The position numbers and the translations under genes were made by a program. The notes beneath the pieces were generated by a model. The model did no database searches. It was not told the origin of the DNA and was given only the letters and a program-made list of their open reading frames with translations. 64,000 bases of DNA, taken from Streptomyces virginiae. GTDB lineage: Bacteria > Actinomycetota > Actinomycetes > Streptomycetales > Streptomycetaceae. The stretch is taken from positions 79,456-143,455 of the forward strand of contig NZ_JOAK01000014.1 in the NCBI RefSeq assembly GCF_000720455.1. The letters are read 5' to 3'. Shown here in pieces: positions 17,885 through 30,842 of this stretch (position 1 is the stretch's first letter; each line of letters starts with the position of its first letter).

Positions 17885-19399
17885 TCAGGAGATGTGCTCG
17901 ACCCGCTTGCCGTCGACGAGGTACCGGGGCAGGTAGGGCAGCTCGGGGTCGAGGGGGAAGCCGAGGTCGTGGGCGAGGCAGGCCATGGCGAGCACGCCGA
18001 GCGCCACCCGGGCGCGGGGCGCCCCGGACTCCCCCCAGTAGCCGCCGTGTTCCGCGAGGGCCTCGGTGAGCGCCGCGCCGAAGGCCTCGTGGTCCCGGGT
18101 GAAGAGGCGGTGGAAGAGCGCGACCGGCTGGTAGTCGACGCGGTTCACGAACCCGTCCGGGGAGTGGGTGAGCGTCTCGGGGAGGGACGCCTGCATGGTG
18201 GCGAGCAGCTTCTCCACGACCGCGTCGCCGGCGCCGCCGGAGAGGTAGGTCCGCAGGGTGTCGACCCAGTGCAGGACGTAGGCGTCGACGGTGTCGTCCT
18301 GCCGCAGCGTCTCCAGCGGGACCTGGCACAGCCGGGCCACCCGGTCGTGCGCGCGGCAGGCGAGCGCGAGGTAGACGGCGTCGAGCCAGGCACGGGCATC
18401 GGCGGGCGGGGCGGCGGGCGCGGCGGGCAACCGGAGGGTGTTCTCCTCGCCCAGGTACCACTGCTCCGACTCGGATCCGGTGAACAGCGCGGAGCCGAGC
18501 CGCACGGCCGTCTCCCAGGCGTCCCACGTGACGAGCTCGGACACGTGCGGATCGGCGATGCAGCGCACATGGGCGAGCGCAAGGGCAGAGGCGAAGGCGT
18601 CCCCCAGCCCCGACGGATCCTGCGCGACCCGCGCCACCGACTCGACGGTCGCGCCGGTCAGTGCGACCGGATCCGGGGCGGCTCGCTCCCCGGCGGGGGT
18701 GGCGATCCGGCCGGCACGGTCGAGGCGGACCAGGCCCTTCATCAGGGCGAGCAGCTCCTGCGGCGGCTGCAGCGACAGCGTGCGCGTATCCTCGTCGACG
18801 ACCGTGAGGGAGGTCAGGCCGCCCCGGTGCCACCAGTACACCCGCGGCGACAGGCTTCCGGGCCCGTCCTCGTAGGCGCCCAGGGCGTACATGGCCAGGT
18901 CGTTGAGGGCGTCCACCACCGAGCCGTCGGCTATCGGGTGGAAGGCCAGCAGGTGCCGGGTGGGGAGGACGACGAGGGCGCCGGCGGACGGCAGCGACGC
19001 ACCGGTGACCTGCCGCGCCAGCTCCCCGAGGTACAGCGCCTTGGAGGCCACGAAGTGCGAGTCGCCGAAGACGGACTGCAGCGTGGCATGCCCCTCCAGG
19101 GAGATCTCCTCGTGCGTGACGGGTACCCGCATCAGGTTGGAGTACGCCGCCTGCCCCAACTCCTCGATCCCGACGCGCTCCACGTCCTTGTCGGTGAGGG
19201 AGCGCACGCTGGTGGGCCCGTCGTAGGCGTAGGCGAAGACCAGCTCGTCGGCCACGACCCGGGCGTACCGCATGCCACCGGCGACCTCGGGCGTGATCAA
19301 CCCGACGGGCAGCAGCCGCGCGTGCACCCCACGCAGCAACTCCTCGACGCTCTCGCCGCCGTGCCCGGCGCTGGATTCAGATGAGTTGTCTCGATTCAC
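17885..19399 (-). CDS. Imm49-family immunity-like protein fused to a second domain
   Basis: Encodes 504 residues with two halves. The C-terminal ~270 (from about 235) read like Imm49 immunity proteins: LGSALFTGSESEQWYLGE, ARAWLDAVYLALACRAHDR, RLCQVPLETLR, VLHWVDTLRTY, and the ending CLAHDLGFPLDPELPYLPRY. The N-terminal half (RYARVVADELVFAYAYDGP, LVVLPTRHLLAFHP) recalls DUF1444, a less sure match. Imm49 proteins protect against polymorphic toxins. The remains of an RHS gene lie just upstream on the same strand, the usual toxin-then-immunity order. It is cytoplasmic with no signal peptide. It may be an orphan immunity gene after loss of the toxin. Confidence 0.65.
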   Translation of the reverse strand: MNRDNSSESSAGHGGESVEELLRGVHARLLPVGLITPEVAGGMRYARVVADELVFAYAYDGPTSVRSLTDKDVERVGIEELGQAAYSNLMRVPVTHEEISLEGHATLQSVFGDSHFVASKALYLGELARQVTGASLPSAGALVVLPTRHLLAFHPIADGSVVDALNDLAMYALGAYEDGPGSLSPRVYWWHRGGLTSLTVVDEDTRTLSLQPPQELLALMKGLVRLDRAGRIATPAGERAAPDPVALTGATVESVARVAQDPSGLGDAFASALALAHVRCIADPHVSELVTWDAWETAVRLGSALFTGSESEQWYLGEENTLRLPAAPAAPPADARAWLDAVYLALACRAHDRVARLCQVPLETLRQDDTVDAYVLHWVDTLRTYLSGGAGDAVVEKLLATMQASLPETLTHSPDGFVNRVDYQPVALFHRLFTRDHEAFGAALTEALAEHGGYWGESGAPRARVALGVLAMACLAHDLGFPLDPELPYLPRYLVDGKRVEHIS

Positions 19400-19427
19400 C
19401 CCCGAACCCTACGAGACACCGCCGACA

Positions 19428-19927
19428 TCACGGCGCCCAGGCCTCGGGAGGTCCCGTTCCCGTTCCGGATCCTCCGTCAGGCTCCGAGCGGTACAGGCTG
19501 ACGGACAGACAACGCACGAAGCCGCGCGGCCCCTTGCCGACCGACGGGACGAACAGGCGGCTCGGCCCACATCGGCGCCGGAATCCGGGTCGGCGTCCGG
19601 TTCCTCGTTGAGGGACAGTTCGCCTCCACTCCACACCGGGGGCAACCTCATCTCCAGAACACCGCGGAACTCGACGTCCAATGCACCGAGTCCAGGCAGA
19701 CCGCCCCAGCTGCGCAGCACCAGTTGCGGCCTGCCGGCCACCAGCTTGGTGCGGTTGCCGATCTGGTCGTACTCGTACTGCTGCCAGTACGGGGCCGGCC
19801 CGCCCACGCTCGGCTTGCCGCTGCCGTCGACCGCGGGCGCCGCGCTGTTGGTGCAGCCGCCGATGCCGCGGACGCTGGGCTGCGGCGCGGTCGTGGTGGT
19901 ACCGGTGTCGGTCCACGCCTGGGTCAG
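19428..19927 (-). pseudogene. Decayed RHS/YD-repeat gene remnant with frameshifted tail
   Basis: On the minus strand 19927-19730 reads LTQAWTDTGTTT, then GGPAPYWQQYEYDQIGNRTK, the signature of an RHS YD repeat as in Streptomyces polymorphic toxins. There is no start, secretion part or long repeat region. Continuing in that frame to ~19556 gives GVLEMRLPPVWSGGELSLNE. A second frame from ~19565 to the stop at 19428 gives LFVPSVGKGPRGFVRC and LSVSLYRSEPDG, which looks like the same product after a frameshift. The Imm49-like gene follows 28 bases later, on the same strand. Confidence 0.6.
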
Positions 19928-19943
19928 GCGGCCCGGACTCCGC

Positions 19944-20153
19944 GCCTGTGACGGCAGCGCGCCGAGCCAGAAGTTCCTCCCGCGCGCGGACGGGACCATT
20001 TACAACCCCGTCTCGGGCCGCTGCCTCGACCTCGGCAACGCCGACACCACGCCGGGCAGGCAGCTCTGGCTCTGGGACTGCAGCGGTTCCGACGCGCAGC
20101 GCTGGAGCGTTCCCGTCCTCGGCACGGCGCCGCTGCCCGTACCCGCCGCGTAG
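19944..20153 (+). pseudogene. C-terminal fragment of a ricin-B-type lectin (carbohydrate-binding) domain
   Basis: Reads ACDGSAPSQKF, then DGTIYNPVSGRCLDLGNA and GRQLWLWDCSGSDAQRWSVP before a stop at 20153. QxW-type beta-trefoil repeats of secreted Streptomyces glycosidases look like this. Upstream the frame runs into the inverted RHS remnant, so the body of the protein is lost. It is followed by a hairpin terminator. Two 3' gene pieces facing opposite ways and meeting near 19930 indicate a rearrangement scar. Confidence 0.6.
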
Positions 20154-20170
20154 CTCCCTCGGCGCACAAC

Positions 20171-20204
20171 GGAGGCCGTCTCCCCGCCTCGGGGGGCGGC
20201 CTCC
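20171..20204 (+). terminator. Hairpin terminator after the lectin fragment
   Basis: GGAGGCCGTCTCCCC (20171-20185) pairs with GGGGGGCGGCCTCC (20191-20204), 17 bases after the fragment's stop. The following 20205-20416 shows no gene and no clear promoter. Confidence 0.6.
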
Positions 20205-20416
20205 CGGCATCCGGGCGGCGGGGCGGGCGCAATCCCTCGAAGGGGGGGCATCGACACCTCCGGGTGGTTCGAACGCCCGGTGACCGCGCGGCCCTTGGGG
20301 TCCGGGCGGGCGTCGCAACTGTGTGCGGACGTTCGTTCCCCGCGGGCCGTGACGCCGCTCTGAGCAGCCACGTTCTTCCGGCGTCAGTTCGCAGCCGCAG
20401 CGCCTCGGGAGGAATC

Positions 20417-20475
20417 TTGCGATCCGTGCACGTTCATGTGGTGTTCGACCCGGCACCGGGCGGAGGTGACCTCGC

Positions 20476-20479
<4 letters not shown>
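20417..20479 (+). CDS. 20-residue ORF translationally coupled to the ABC transporter
   Basis: A TTG start at 20417 follows GGGAGGA by about four bases and encodes MRSVHVHVVFDPAPGGGDLA. Its TGA stop overlaps the ABC transporter ATG as ATGA, and the transporter's own GGAGGTGA site lies inside it. This is what a leader peptide or coupled mini-ORF looks like. It has no hydrophobic segment and no recognised motif. It could be chance, but a strong ribosome site and a coupled stop together are unusual. Confidence 0.45.
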
Positions 20480-22590
<2,111 letters not shown>

Positions 22591-22647
22591 TGCGGTGAAC
22601 TCCCCCTTATCCCGCTGACACCGCGGGTAGCGCACTGCTGATCTCTT

Positions 22648-22673
22648 GCGGGGGCCGGGTCACCGGCCCCCGC
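22648..22673 (+). terminator. Hairpin terminator between ABC transporter and geosmin synthase
   Basis: GCGGGGGCCGG and CCGGCCCCCGC form a perfect 11-bp stem with a GTCA loop, followed by ACCTTTG. It lies 57 bases after the transporter stop and 26 bases before the geoA start, so it may instead act in the geoA leader. Confidence 0.6.
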
Positions 22674-22681
22674 ACCTTTGA

Positions 22682-25008
<2,327 letters not shown>

Positions 25009-26253
25009 CTAGAACTCGTCACCGGTGTGCGGCAGTACGGGCGTGCGCAGGGCGTCGTCCAGGGCCGCCGCCGCCCCGGGGGTGTGCTCCTGCACCAGCC
25101 CGGCGGCGACGAGGTCGGTGACCCTGGTCCCGCCCAGGTAGCAGGCGGCCAGTTCGCGCACGTCGAGGGCCAGGTCGGCGGCGCCGTCCGCGTGAGCGTA
25201 CGTCGCCCCGTCCGGCCCGGCCTTGAGCCGGAAGCGCCCGGCGTTGTCGGACAGCCGTGCGTCGTGCACCTCCAGCACCAGTTCCACCGGCGCGGCCCAG
25301 GACCGCGCGGTCAGCGCCGCGCCCACGTCGACCAGGCGCAGCCAGAGCGCCGGGAACTGGGCGGTGACCCGCACCTGGTCCCGGTCGGCGGCGAAGTGCA
25401 GCAGCGGGTCGTCGGCCGGGCGGCCCCACGCGGAGACCTTGCCGGTGAGGTCGACGGCGGCCACGCACTCCCACAGGGCGGCGGCGACCGCCGGGGTGTC
25501 CGCTTCCAGCTCGTCGACCCGTACCAGGCCGGTGGTGCGGGCGGCGGCGCCCGTGGTGTCTCCGGCGGACTCGGGCTTGGTGCGGTAGAGGACGTATCCG
25601 GCGACGGGTTCGCCCGGTTCCCCCAGGACGATGATCCGGGGCGGGCTCAACTCCTCGTCCTCCTCGTCCTGTTCGGCCAGCCACTCCTCGCGCCAGCGCT
25701 CCGGGCTGCGGCTGGGCCGGCCGGCCCGTCCGGCGCGGGCCGCCTCGTGGTGGGGGCCGATCACGTCGACGGCCTCGTCCGGGTCGACGAGCCGCAGCGG
25801 GCGGGGGTCCGGGTCGATGCGCAGGGCCAGCGGCCGGGTCGAGTCGATCTCGATGGTGGCGCCGGTGGTGGCGCCGCCGTAGCCGAAGCGGCCGTAGATG
25901 GCGGCCTCGGAGGCCCACAGGGCGGCGATGGGGCGGCCGGTGTCGGTGGCGCGCCGCATCATCTGCGTCATCAGCCCGGTGAGCACGCCGCGGCGCCGGT
26001 GGGTGGGCGCGACGCAGACGAAGGTGAGCCCGGGGCAGGGCAGGTCCGCCCCGGGCACCGAGAGCCGGAAGTCGTGCGCGGCCATGAAGCCGACCAGGGC
26101 GTCCCCGTCGTAGGCGCCGATCCGGTCGCAGCGCGTGAGCAGCGCGTGGTGCCGCTCGCGGGCCTCCTTCTCGGGCCGGTCGTGGAAGACCAGGTAGGCG
26201 AGCTCCAGGGCGCGGTCGATGTCGGCCTCGGGTACCTCACGGATGTCCACCAT
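25009..26253 (-). CDS. Eis-like GNAT N-acetyltransferase
   Basis: A 414-residue three-part acetyltransferase. The N-terminal GNAT has the acetyl-CoA loop CVAPTHRRRGVLTGLM (~80-95) and VGFMAAHDF. A second, degenerate GNAT-like region (~150-290) follows, then an SCP2-like C-terminal domain (~300-400). The protein ends in Phe, as Eis proteins do, whose terminal carboxylate is part of the active site. Mycobacterial Eis acetylates aminoglycosides and other amines, so a resistance or modification role is possible here. ATG at 26253 is supported by the family start MVDIREVPEAD. It converges on geoA with a palindromic repeat between. Confidence 0.85.
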   Translation of the reverse strand: MVDIREVPEADIDRALELAYLVFHDRPEKEARERHHALLTRCDRIGAYDGDALVGFMAAHDFRLSVPGADLPCPGLTFVCVAPTHRRRGVLTGLMTQMMRRATDTGRPIAALWASEAAIYGRFGYGGATTGATIEIDSTRPLALRIDPDPRPLRLVDPDEAVDVIGPHHEAARAGRAGRPSRSPERWREEWLAEQDEEDEELSPPRIIVLGEPGEPVAGYVLYRTKPESAGDTTGAAARTTGLVRVDELEADTPAVAAALWECVAAVDLTGKVSAWGRPADDPLLHFAADRDQVRVTAQFPALWLRLVDVGAALTARSWAAPVELVLEVHDARLSDNAGRFRLKAGPDGATYAHADGAADLALDVRELAACYLGGTRVTDLVAAGLVQEHTPGAAAALDDALRTPVLPHTGDEF

Positions 26254-26377
26254 GATCGGGAGACTAATCGGTCATCGAGGACCAGTCATCCCATATTGGC
26301 TTGATCTGCAGCTTCGGCCGGTTTCCGTACCTTCGTCCGGGGAACGACGGCCGGCCCGACTCCGGCCTGATCGGCGA

Positions 26378-26401
26378 GACACCCCCTACGGACACGCCCT
26401 A
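26378..26401 (-). repeat. Partial dispersed-repeat end supplying a stop codon
   Basis: Read on the minus strand this is TAGGGCGTGTCCGTAGGGGG, whose first bases are the stop of the beta-propeller gene. The TAGGGCGTGTCCG string matches the ends of the copies at 9655 and, with TAGGTCGTGTCAG, 25008. The remaining gap 26254-26377 shows no gene. Confidence 0.5.
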
Positions 26402-27661
26402 GCGGCCGGCCGGACCGGTCCAGGAGGCCGGGACGTGGCCGAGCCGGACGCGCTGGGGGTGGTCCCCGACGGGTACGGACACCCGCTTGGCGCCGGTGGC
26501 GAAGTCGATGGCCGTCACCTGGTCGGTGCCGCTCTCGGAGATCACGCAGGCGGTCCCGTCACCGCTGACGGTGGCCCAGTAGGGCTTGGAAGCGGGAACG
26601 AGCGGCCCCTCGGCGAGGGTGGTCCGGTCCACGACCGTCGCGTAGTCGTCCATGGTGCCCGCGATGCACAGCTTCGCCCCGTCGGGACTCATCGACATGC
26701 CGTGGTGCCGGGAGTCGTTGACCCAGGTGGTGCGGTCGGTGCTGGTGGCCGGGTTGGCGGGGAGGTCCTTGAGGCGGGTGATCCGGTCCGAGGCCACGTC
26801 GTACTCCAGGAAGCCGCCGAAGAACGACACCTGGAAGTACAGCTTCGACTCGTCGGGGCTGAAGGACACGGGGCGAACGGAGTCGGACAGGTCCTTGCGG
26901 CCGAAGGCGTCCAGCCGCTCCCGCATGTCGATCACCCGGACCGTGCGGAAGGTCTGCGCGTCGACCACGGTGATCTTCCGGTCGCCCTTCGTCCAGTCGA
27001 GCCAGGGAGCGTCGAGGGCGGTGTTCACCTCGCCGATGGAGCTGTTCCACAGGTAACGGCCGTCACGGGTGAAGGTGTTCTCGTGCGGCTTGTCGCCGGT
27101 ACGGAAGGAGCCGGCCTGCCGCCCGGTGGCGATGTCCAGGACGTGCACGGTGTTGGAGGTGGAGGCCGAGACGGCGATGCGGGTCCCGTCCGGGGAGACC
27201 GCCATGTGGTCGGAGCGGAAACCGGAGACCGGGAAGCGCCAGTTGATCCGTCCGGAGGCCAGGTCGATGGAGACGACGTCGGCGAAGCTGGGGCGGGAGA
27301 CGACGACCGCCGAGCCGTCCGGGGTGGTGAACATGTCGTCGACGAACTGGTCGTGGCCCTCGCCGGCGCTCTCCCGGATGCCGAGGAAGAAGGCGAGCCT
27401 GACCGGGTTGAGGTAGATCTCGTGGAGGCGCTCGCTCTTGTCGGGGATCACGTTGATGCGGCCGACCTTGGCGAGATCACCGGTGGAGGCGAGGACGTCG
27501 GCCGTCCCCTCCCAGTTGTTGCCCACGAAGAGCACCTCGCGCAGGCCCTGGGCCGCGGCGGGCGGAGCGGACGCGGTGGCCGTAGTGGCCGGGGCGGGCG
27601 TGAAGGCGGTCAGGAGGGTGGCCGCCGCCAGCACGCCCAGGGTTCGCACGGTACGCAACAT
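26399..27661 (-). CDS. Secreted YncE-like beta-propeller protein
   Basis: Encodes 420 residues. A signal peptide lies at 1-25 to 35 (MLRTVRTLGVLAAATLL, then an Ala-rich end). The mature part has repeated blades with SPDGTRIAV, HVLDIATGRQ, TRDGRYLW, SPDESKLYF and SPDGAKLC, typical of YVTN or lactonase-like propellers. No catalytic residues can be assigned, so it may bind a ligand or partner outside the cell. ATG at 27661 is preferred to the longer frame because it starts the signal peptide and has GGAG nine bases ahead. It stands alone in a leftward direction, between two terminator-like elements. Confidence 0.78.
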   Translation of the reverse strand: MLRTVRTLGVLAAATLLTAFTPAPATTATASAPPAAAQGLREVLFVGNNWEGTADVLASTGDLAKVGRINVIPDKSERLHEIYLNPVRLAFFLGIRESAGEGHDQFVDDMFTTPDGSAVVVSRPSFADVVSIDLASGRINWRFPVSGFRSDHMAVSPDGTRIAVSASTSNTVHVLDIATGRQAGSFRTGDKPHENTFTRDGRYLWNSSIGEVNTALDAPWLDWTKGDRKITVVDAQTFRTVRVIDMRERLDAFGRKDLSDSVRPVSFSPDESKLYFQVSFFGGFLEYDVASDRITRLKDLPANPATSTDRTTWVNDSRHHGMSMSPDGAKLCIAGTMDDYATVVDRTTLAEGPLVPASKPYWATVSGDGTACVISESGTDQVTAIDFATGAKRVSVPVGDHPQRVRLGHVPASWTGPAGR

Positions 27662-27737
27662 CCGCTCAACTCCGTTGTGAGGAAGGGACGGAGAGGGGAC
27701 CCTCCGATTACCGGCGGGTAAAATAGGGGGAGCGGCG

Positions 27738-27770
27738 AAAGGGCGCAACCCCCACGGGGTGCGCCCTTTT
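27738..27770. terminator. Hairpin with T-run between xdhC and the beta-propeller gene
   Basis: AAAGGGCGCA, CCCC, then GGGG and TGCGCCCTTTT form a near-perfect stem with a short loop. It lies 23 bases after the xdhC stop on the minus strand. Confidence 0.75.
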
Positions 27771-27792
27771 CTCACCTTCCGCCGTCACTCCT

Positions 27793-28944
27793 TCAAGCGA
27801 CGGAGCCGATCCTGTCGATCACCGTGTTGGCCACGTCCGGGTGGATCGGGATGTGCGCGCCCGTGAGGGCGACGCCACTGCCGCCGCGGCGGTTCGCGAC
27901 GATCTCGGCGGCGATGGACAGCGCGGTCTCCTCCGGGGAGCGGGCGCCGAGGTCCAGGCCGATCGGGGAGCGCAGCCGGGCCAGCTCGATCTCGGTGACG
28001 CCGACGTCGCGCAGCCGCTTGTTGCGGTCCTCGTGGGTGCGGCGGGAGCCCATGGCGCCGACGTAGGCGACGGGCAGCCTGAGGGCCAGCTCCAGGAGCG
28101 GGACGTCGAACTTGGCGTCGTGGGTGAGCACGCACAGGACGGTCCGGCCGTCCACCTCGGTGCTCTCCAGGTAGCGGTGCGGCCAGTCCACGACGATCTC
28201 GTCCGCCTCGGGGAAACGGTTCTTCGTCGCGAAGACCGGACGCGCGTCGCAGACGGTCACCCGGTAGCCGAGGAACTTGCCGATCCGCACGAGCGCGGAC
28301 GCGAAGTCGATGGCGCCGAAGACGATCATCCGCGGCGGCGGGACGCTGGACTCGACCAGCACCTTGAGCGGCTCTCCGCAGAGCCTGCCGTCGGCGCCGA
28401 TCTCCAGCACGCCGGTCCGGCCGGCGTCGAGCATGGCGCGGGCCTCCTCGGCGATGGTGCGGTCCAGCTCCGGGTGTCCGCCGAGGGCGCCCTCGAAGGG
28501 GCCCTCCGTACGGACGAGCACGGCGCGACCCATCAGCTCGGCCGGTCCCTCGGCGATCCGGGCCAGCGCGGCGGCCTCCCCACGGGAGGCGGCGGCCAGC
28601 GCGGCCTCGAAGACCGCTCGCGCCGGGGAGCCCACGGGGACCGGGGTGACGAGGATGTCGATGATCCCGCCGCAGGTCAGACCCACGGCGAAAGCATCGT
28701 CGTCGCTGTAGCCGAAGCGCTCGCGGACGGTCTCGCCGTCCTCCAGCGCCTGCCGGCACAGCTCGTACACCGCACCCTCCACGCATCCGCCGGAGACCGA
28801 GCCGATGGCCGTGCCCTCGCTGTCGACGGCGAGAGCGGCCCCGGGCTGCCGGGGCGCGCTGCCGCCCACCGCCACGACCGTGGCGACGGCGAAGTCACGT
28901 CCCTGCTCGACCCACCGGTTCAGCTCTTCGGCGATGTCCAGCAT
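27793..28944 (-). CDS. xdhC: XdhC/CoxI-family molybdenum-enzyme maturation protein
   Basis: Encodes 383 residues. The N-terminal XdhC domain has VGGSAPRQPGAALAV (~27-41) and GSVSGGCVEGAVYE (~48-61), with the Cys that handles the cofactor. The C-terminal Rossmann domain starts near MIVFGAIDFASAL (~204) and ends in YVGAMGSRRTHEDR and IGLDLGARSPEETALSI. XdhC proteins bind molybdenum cofactor and deliver the sulfurated form to xanthine dehydrogenase. That fits the neighbouring permease and xanthine dehydrogenase genes, all leftward. The usual GxGxxG loop is altered (GAID), so nucleotide binding may be weakened. Start ATG at 28944. Confidence 0.88.
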   Translation of the reverse strand: MLDIAEELNRWVEQGRDFAVATVVAVGGSAPRQPGAALAVDSEGTAIGSVSGGCVEGAVYELCRQALEDGETVRERFGYSDDDAFAVGLTCGGIIDILVTPVPVGSPARAVFEAALAAASRGEAAALARIAEGPAELMGRAVLVRTEGPFEGALGGHPELDRTIAEEARAMLDAGRTGVLEIGADGRLCGEPLKVLVESSVPPPRMIVFGAIDFASALVRIGKFLGYRVTVCDARPVFATKNRFPEADEIVVDWPHRYLESTEVDGRTVLCVLTHDAKFDVPLLELALRLPVAYVGAMGSRRTHEDRNKRLRDVGVTEIELARLRSPIGLDLGARSPEETALSIAAEIVANRRGGSGVALTGAHIPIHPDVANTVIDRIGSVA

Positions 28945-29050
28945 GTACGGCCTCCTCGGAGGATTCGGTTCCAGTATGGGATACGTGGAGGGTGCGGGTG
29001 GTGCCGTGTACGGCCGGCGGCGCCGGACCGTACGGGCGGTGCTACGGGGG

Positions 29051-30514
29051 TCAGCCGACCCCGAGCCAGCCCTCGATCGGGTGGAGCGCGAAGAAGATCA
29101 GGAAGATTCCCGTCAGCGCCCACATGAAGCCGCCGATCTCCCGGGCCTTGCCCTGAGCGATCTTGATGGCGACGTAGGAGATGACACCTGCGGCGACGCC
29201 TGCGGTGATCGAGTAGGTGAACGGCATGATCACGACCGTCAGGAAGACGGGGATCGAGGTGGAGGTGTCCGCCCAGTCCACGTGGCGGGCGTTCTGCATC
29301 ATCATCGCGCCGATGACGACCAGGGCCGCGGAGGCGACCTCACCCGGGACGATCTGCGTGATCGGGGTGAAGAAGAGGCAGGCGGCGAAGAACAGGCCGG
29401 TGACGACGGAGGCGAGACCCGTACGGGCACCCTCGCCGACGCCCGTGGCGGACTCGACGAAGACGGTCTGGCCGGAGCCACCCGTGACGCCACCGATGGC
29501 GCCACCGGCGCCGTCGATGAACAGAGCCTTGGACAGACCCGGCATCCGGCCCTTGTCGTCGGCGAGCTTGGCCTCGGTACCGACACCGATGATGGTGGCC
29601 ATCGCGTCGAAGAAGCCGGCGAGCACGAGGGTGAAGACGATCATGCCGACCGTCATGTAGCCGACGTCGCCCCAGCCGCCGAAGGACACGTCACCGAAGA
29701 GCGAGAAGTTCGGCATCGAGACCGCGGAGCCGTCCAGCTCCGGCGGGCCGTTCTTCCAGGCCTTGGGGTCGATGTCCACGATGGCGTTGAGGATCGCGGC
29801 CAGGACGGTGCCGCCCACGATGCCGATCAGGATCGCGCCGGGCACCTTGCGGGCCTGGAGCATGAAGATGGCGATCAGGGTGATGGCGAAGAGCAGGACG
29901 GGCCAGCCGGACAGCTCACCGGTGGCGCCGAGCTGGACGGGCGGCATGAACTCGCCGCCGTTGCCGACGAAGCCCGCCTTGACGAAGCCGATCAGGGCGA
30001 CGAAGAGGCCGATGCCCATGGTGATGGCGTGCTTGAGCGCGAGGGGGATCGCGTTCATGATCATCTCTCGGAGGCCGGTGACGACCAGGAGACAGATCAC
30101 GACGCCGTAGACCACACACATGCCCATGGCCTGCGGCCAGGTCATCTGCGGGGCCACCTGCGAGGCGAGCACACCGGACACGGAGAGTCCGGCGGCGAGC
30201 GCCAGCGGTACCTTGCCGACGAAGCCCATGAGGAGCGTGGTCACGGCGGCGGCGAAGGCCGTCGCGGTGATGATCGCCGAACCGTCCATGGTGGTTCCGG
30301 CGACGTCCTTGCCCGACAGGAGCAGGGGGTTGAGCAGGAGGATGTACGCCATGGCCATGAAGGTCGTGATACCGCCACGAACCTCGTTGCCGACGTTGGA
30401 TCCTCTGTGGGTTATATGAAAGTAGCGGTCGAGCCAAGACTTGCCGGCGGGGTTCAGAGAGCCGTCGCCGGCTTCTTCCGCGGTGGTCTTGGGCTCCACA
30501 GACGACTGGGTCAT
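29051..30514 (-). CDS. NCS2-family purine permease (AzgA/PbuG-like)
   Basis: A 487-residue integral membrane transporter with about 12-14 hydrophobic segments. The N-terminus HRGSNVGNEVRGGITTFMAMAYILLLNP and segments GFFDAMATIIGVGTEAKL, GGVTGGSGQTVFVESATGVGEGARTGL are the signatures of the AzgA/PbuG branch, which imports adenine, guanine, hypoxanthine or xanthine with protons. The start is ATG at 30514; the longer frame to 30784 is not supported. It lies between the xanthine dehydrogenase operon and xdhC, all leftward, so it likely supplies the substrate of that enzyme. The 328-base leader holds several TGTACT motifs. Confidence 0.9.
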   Translation of the reverse strand: MTQSSVEPKTTAEEAGDGSLNPAGKSWLDRYFHITHRGSNVGNEVRGGITTFMAMAYILLLNPLLLSGKDVAGTTMDGSAIITATAFAAAVTTLLMGFVGKVPLALAAGLSVSGVLASQVAPQMTWPQAMGMCVVYGVVICLLVVTGLREMIMNAIPLALKHAITMGIGLFVALIGFVKAGFVGNGGEFMPPVQLGATGELSGWPVLLFAITLIAIFMLQARKVPGAILIGIVGGTVLAAILNAIVDIDPKAWKNGPPELDGSAVSMPNFSLFGDVSFGGWGDVGYMTVGMIVFTLVLAGFFDAMATIIGVGTEAKLADDKGRMPGLSKALFIDGAGGAIGGVTGGSGQTVFVESATGVGEGARTGLASVVTGLFFAACLFFTPITQIVPGEVASAALVVIGAMMMQNARHVDWADTSTSIPVFLTVVIMPFTYSITAGVAAGVISYVAIKIAQGKAREIGGFMWALTGIFLIFFALHPIEGWLGVG

Positions 30515-30636
30515 GGTGCCTAACTCCCAAGGTTCAAAGGGGCACCCGCTTGGGGATTGGAGATTGCGGGATTTGGGATGCTGCGTTTGGCTGCACGACC
30601 CGGGGTGACGGCCCGAGGCGACGCGAATGTTCACTG

Positions 30637-30746
30637 CGTGTACTGCGGGTAGTGCGGGGTGACCGCTTGTACTACATGGGGGTTTTCGCAGGGGTACTGC
30701 CGTCCGAAGGTGACCGCGAGCGGTGCGGTGCCTCTTCGTGTACTCC
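30637..30746 (-). promoter_or_regulatory. Leader of the purine permease with repeated TGTACT half-sites
   Basis: TGTACT occurs at 30639, 30668 and 30739, with GGTACT at 30693, inside the 328-base gap between the permease start and the xanthine dehydrogenase operon end. The same half-site builds the palindrome at 34827 in the pucR/xdh gap. A common operator is inferred. No other gene is seen in 30515-30842. Confidence 0.35.
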
Positions 30747-30805
30747 GGGCGGTGCGGCGGTGAAGTGTGACGTTCCCAAGTCACACCGCCCGGAGAGTCC
30801 GAGGG

Positions 30806-30833
30806 GGTCCGGGGGCCTCACGGCCCCCGGACC
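30806..30833 (-). terminator. Terminator of the xanthine dehydrogenase operon
   Basis: GGTCCGGGGGCC and GGCCCCCGGACC form a perfect 12-bp stem with a TCAC loop, ten bases beyond the stop of the large subunit. Confidence 0.8.
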
Positions 30834-30842
30834 GGGTCCGTC

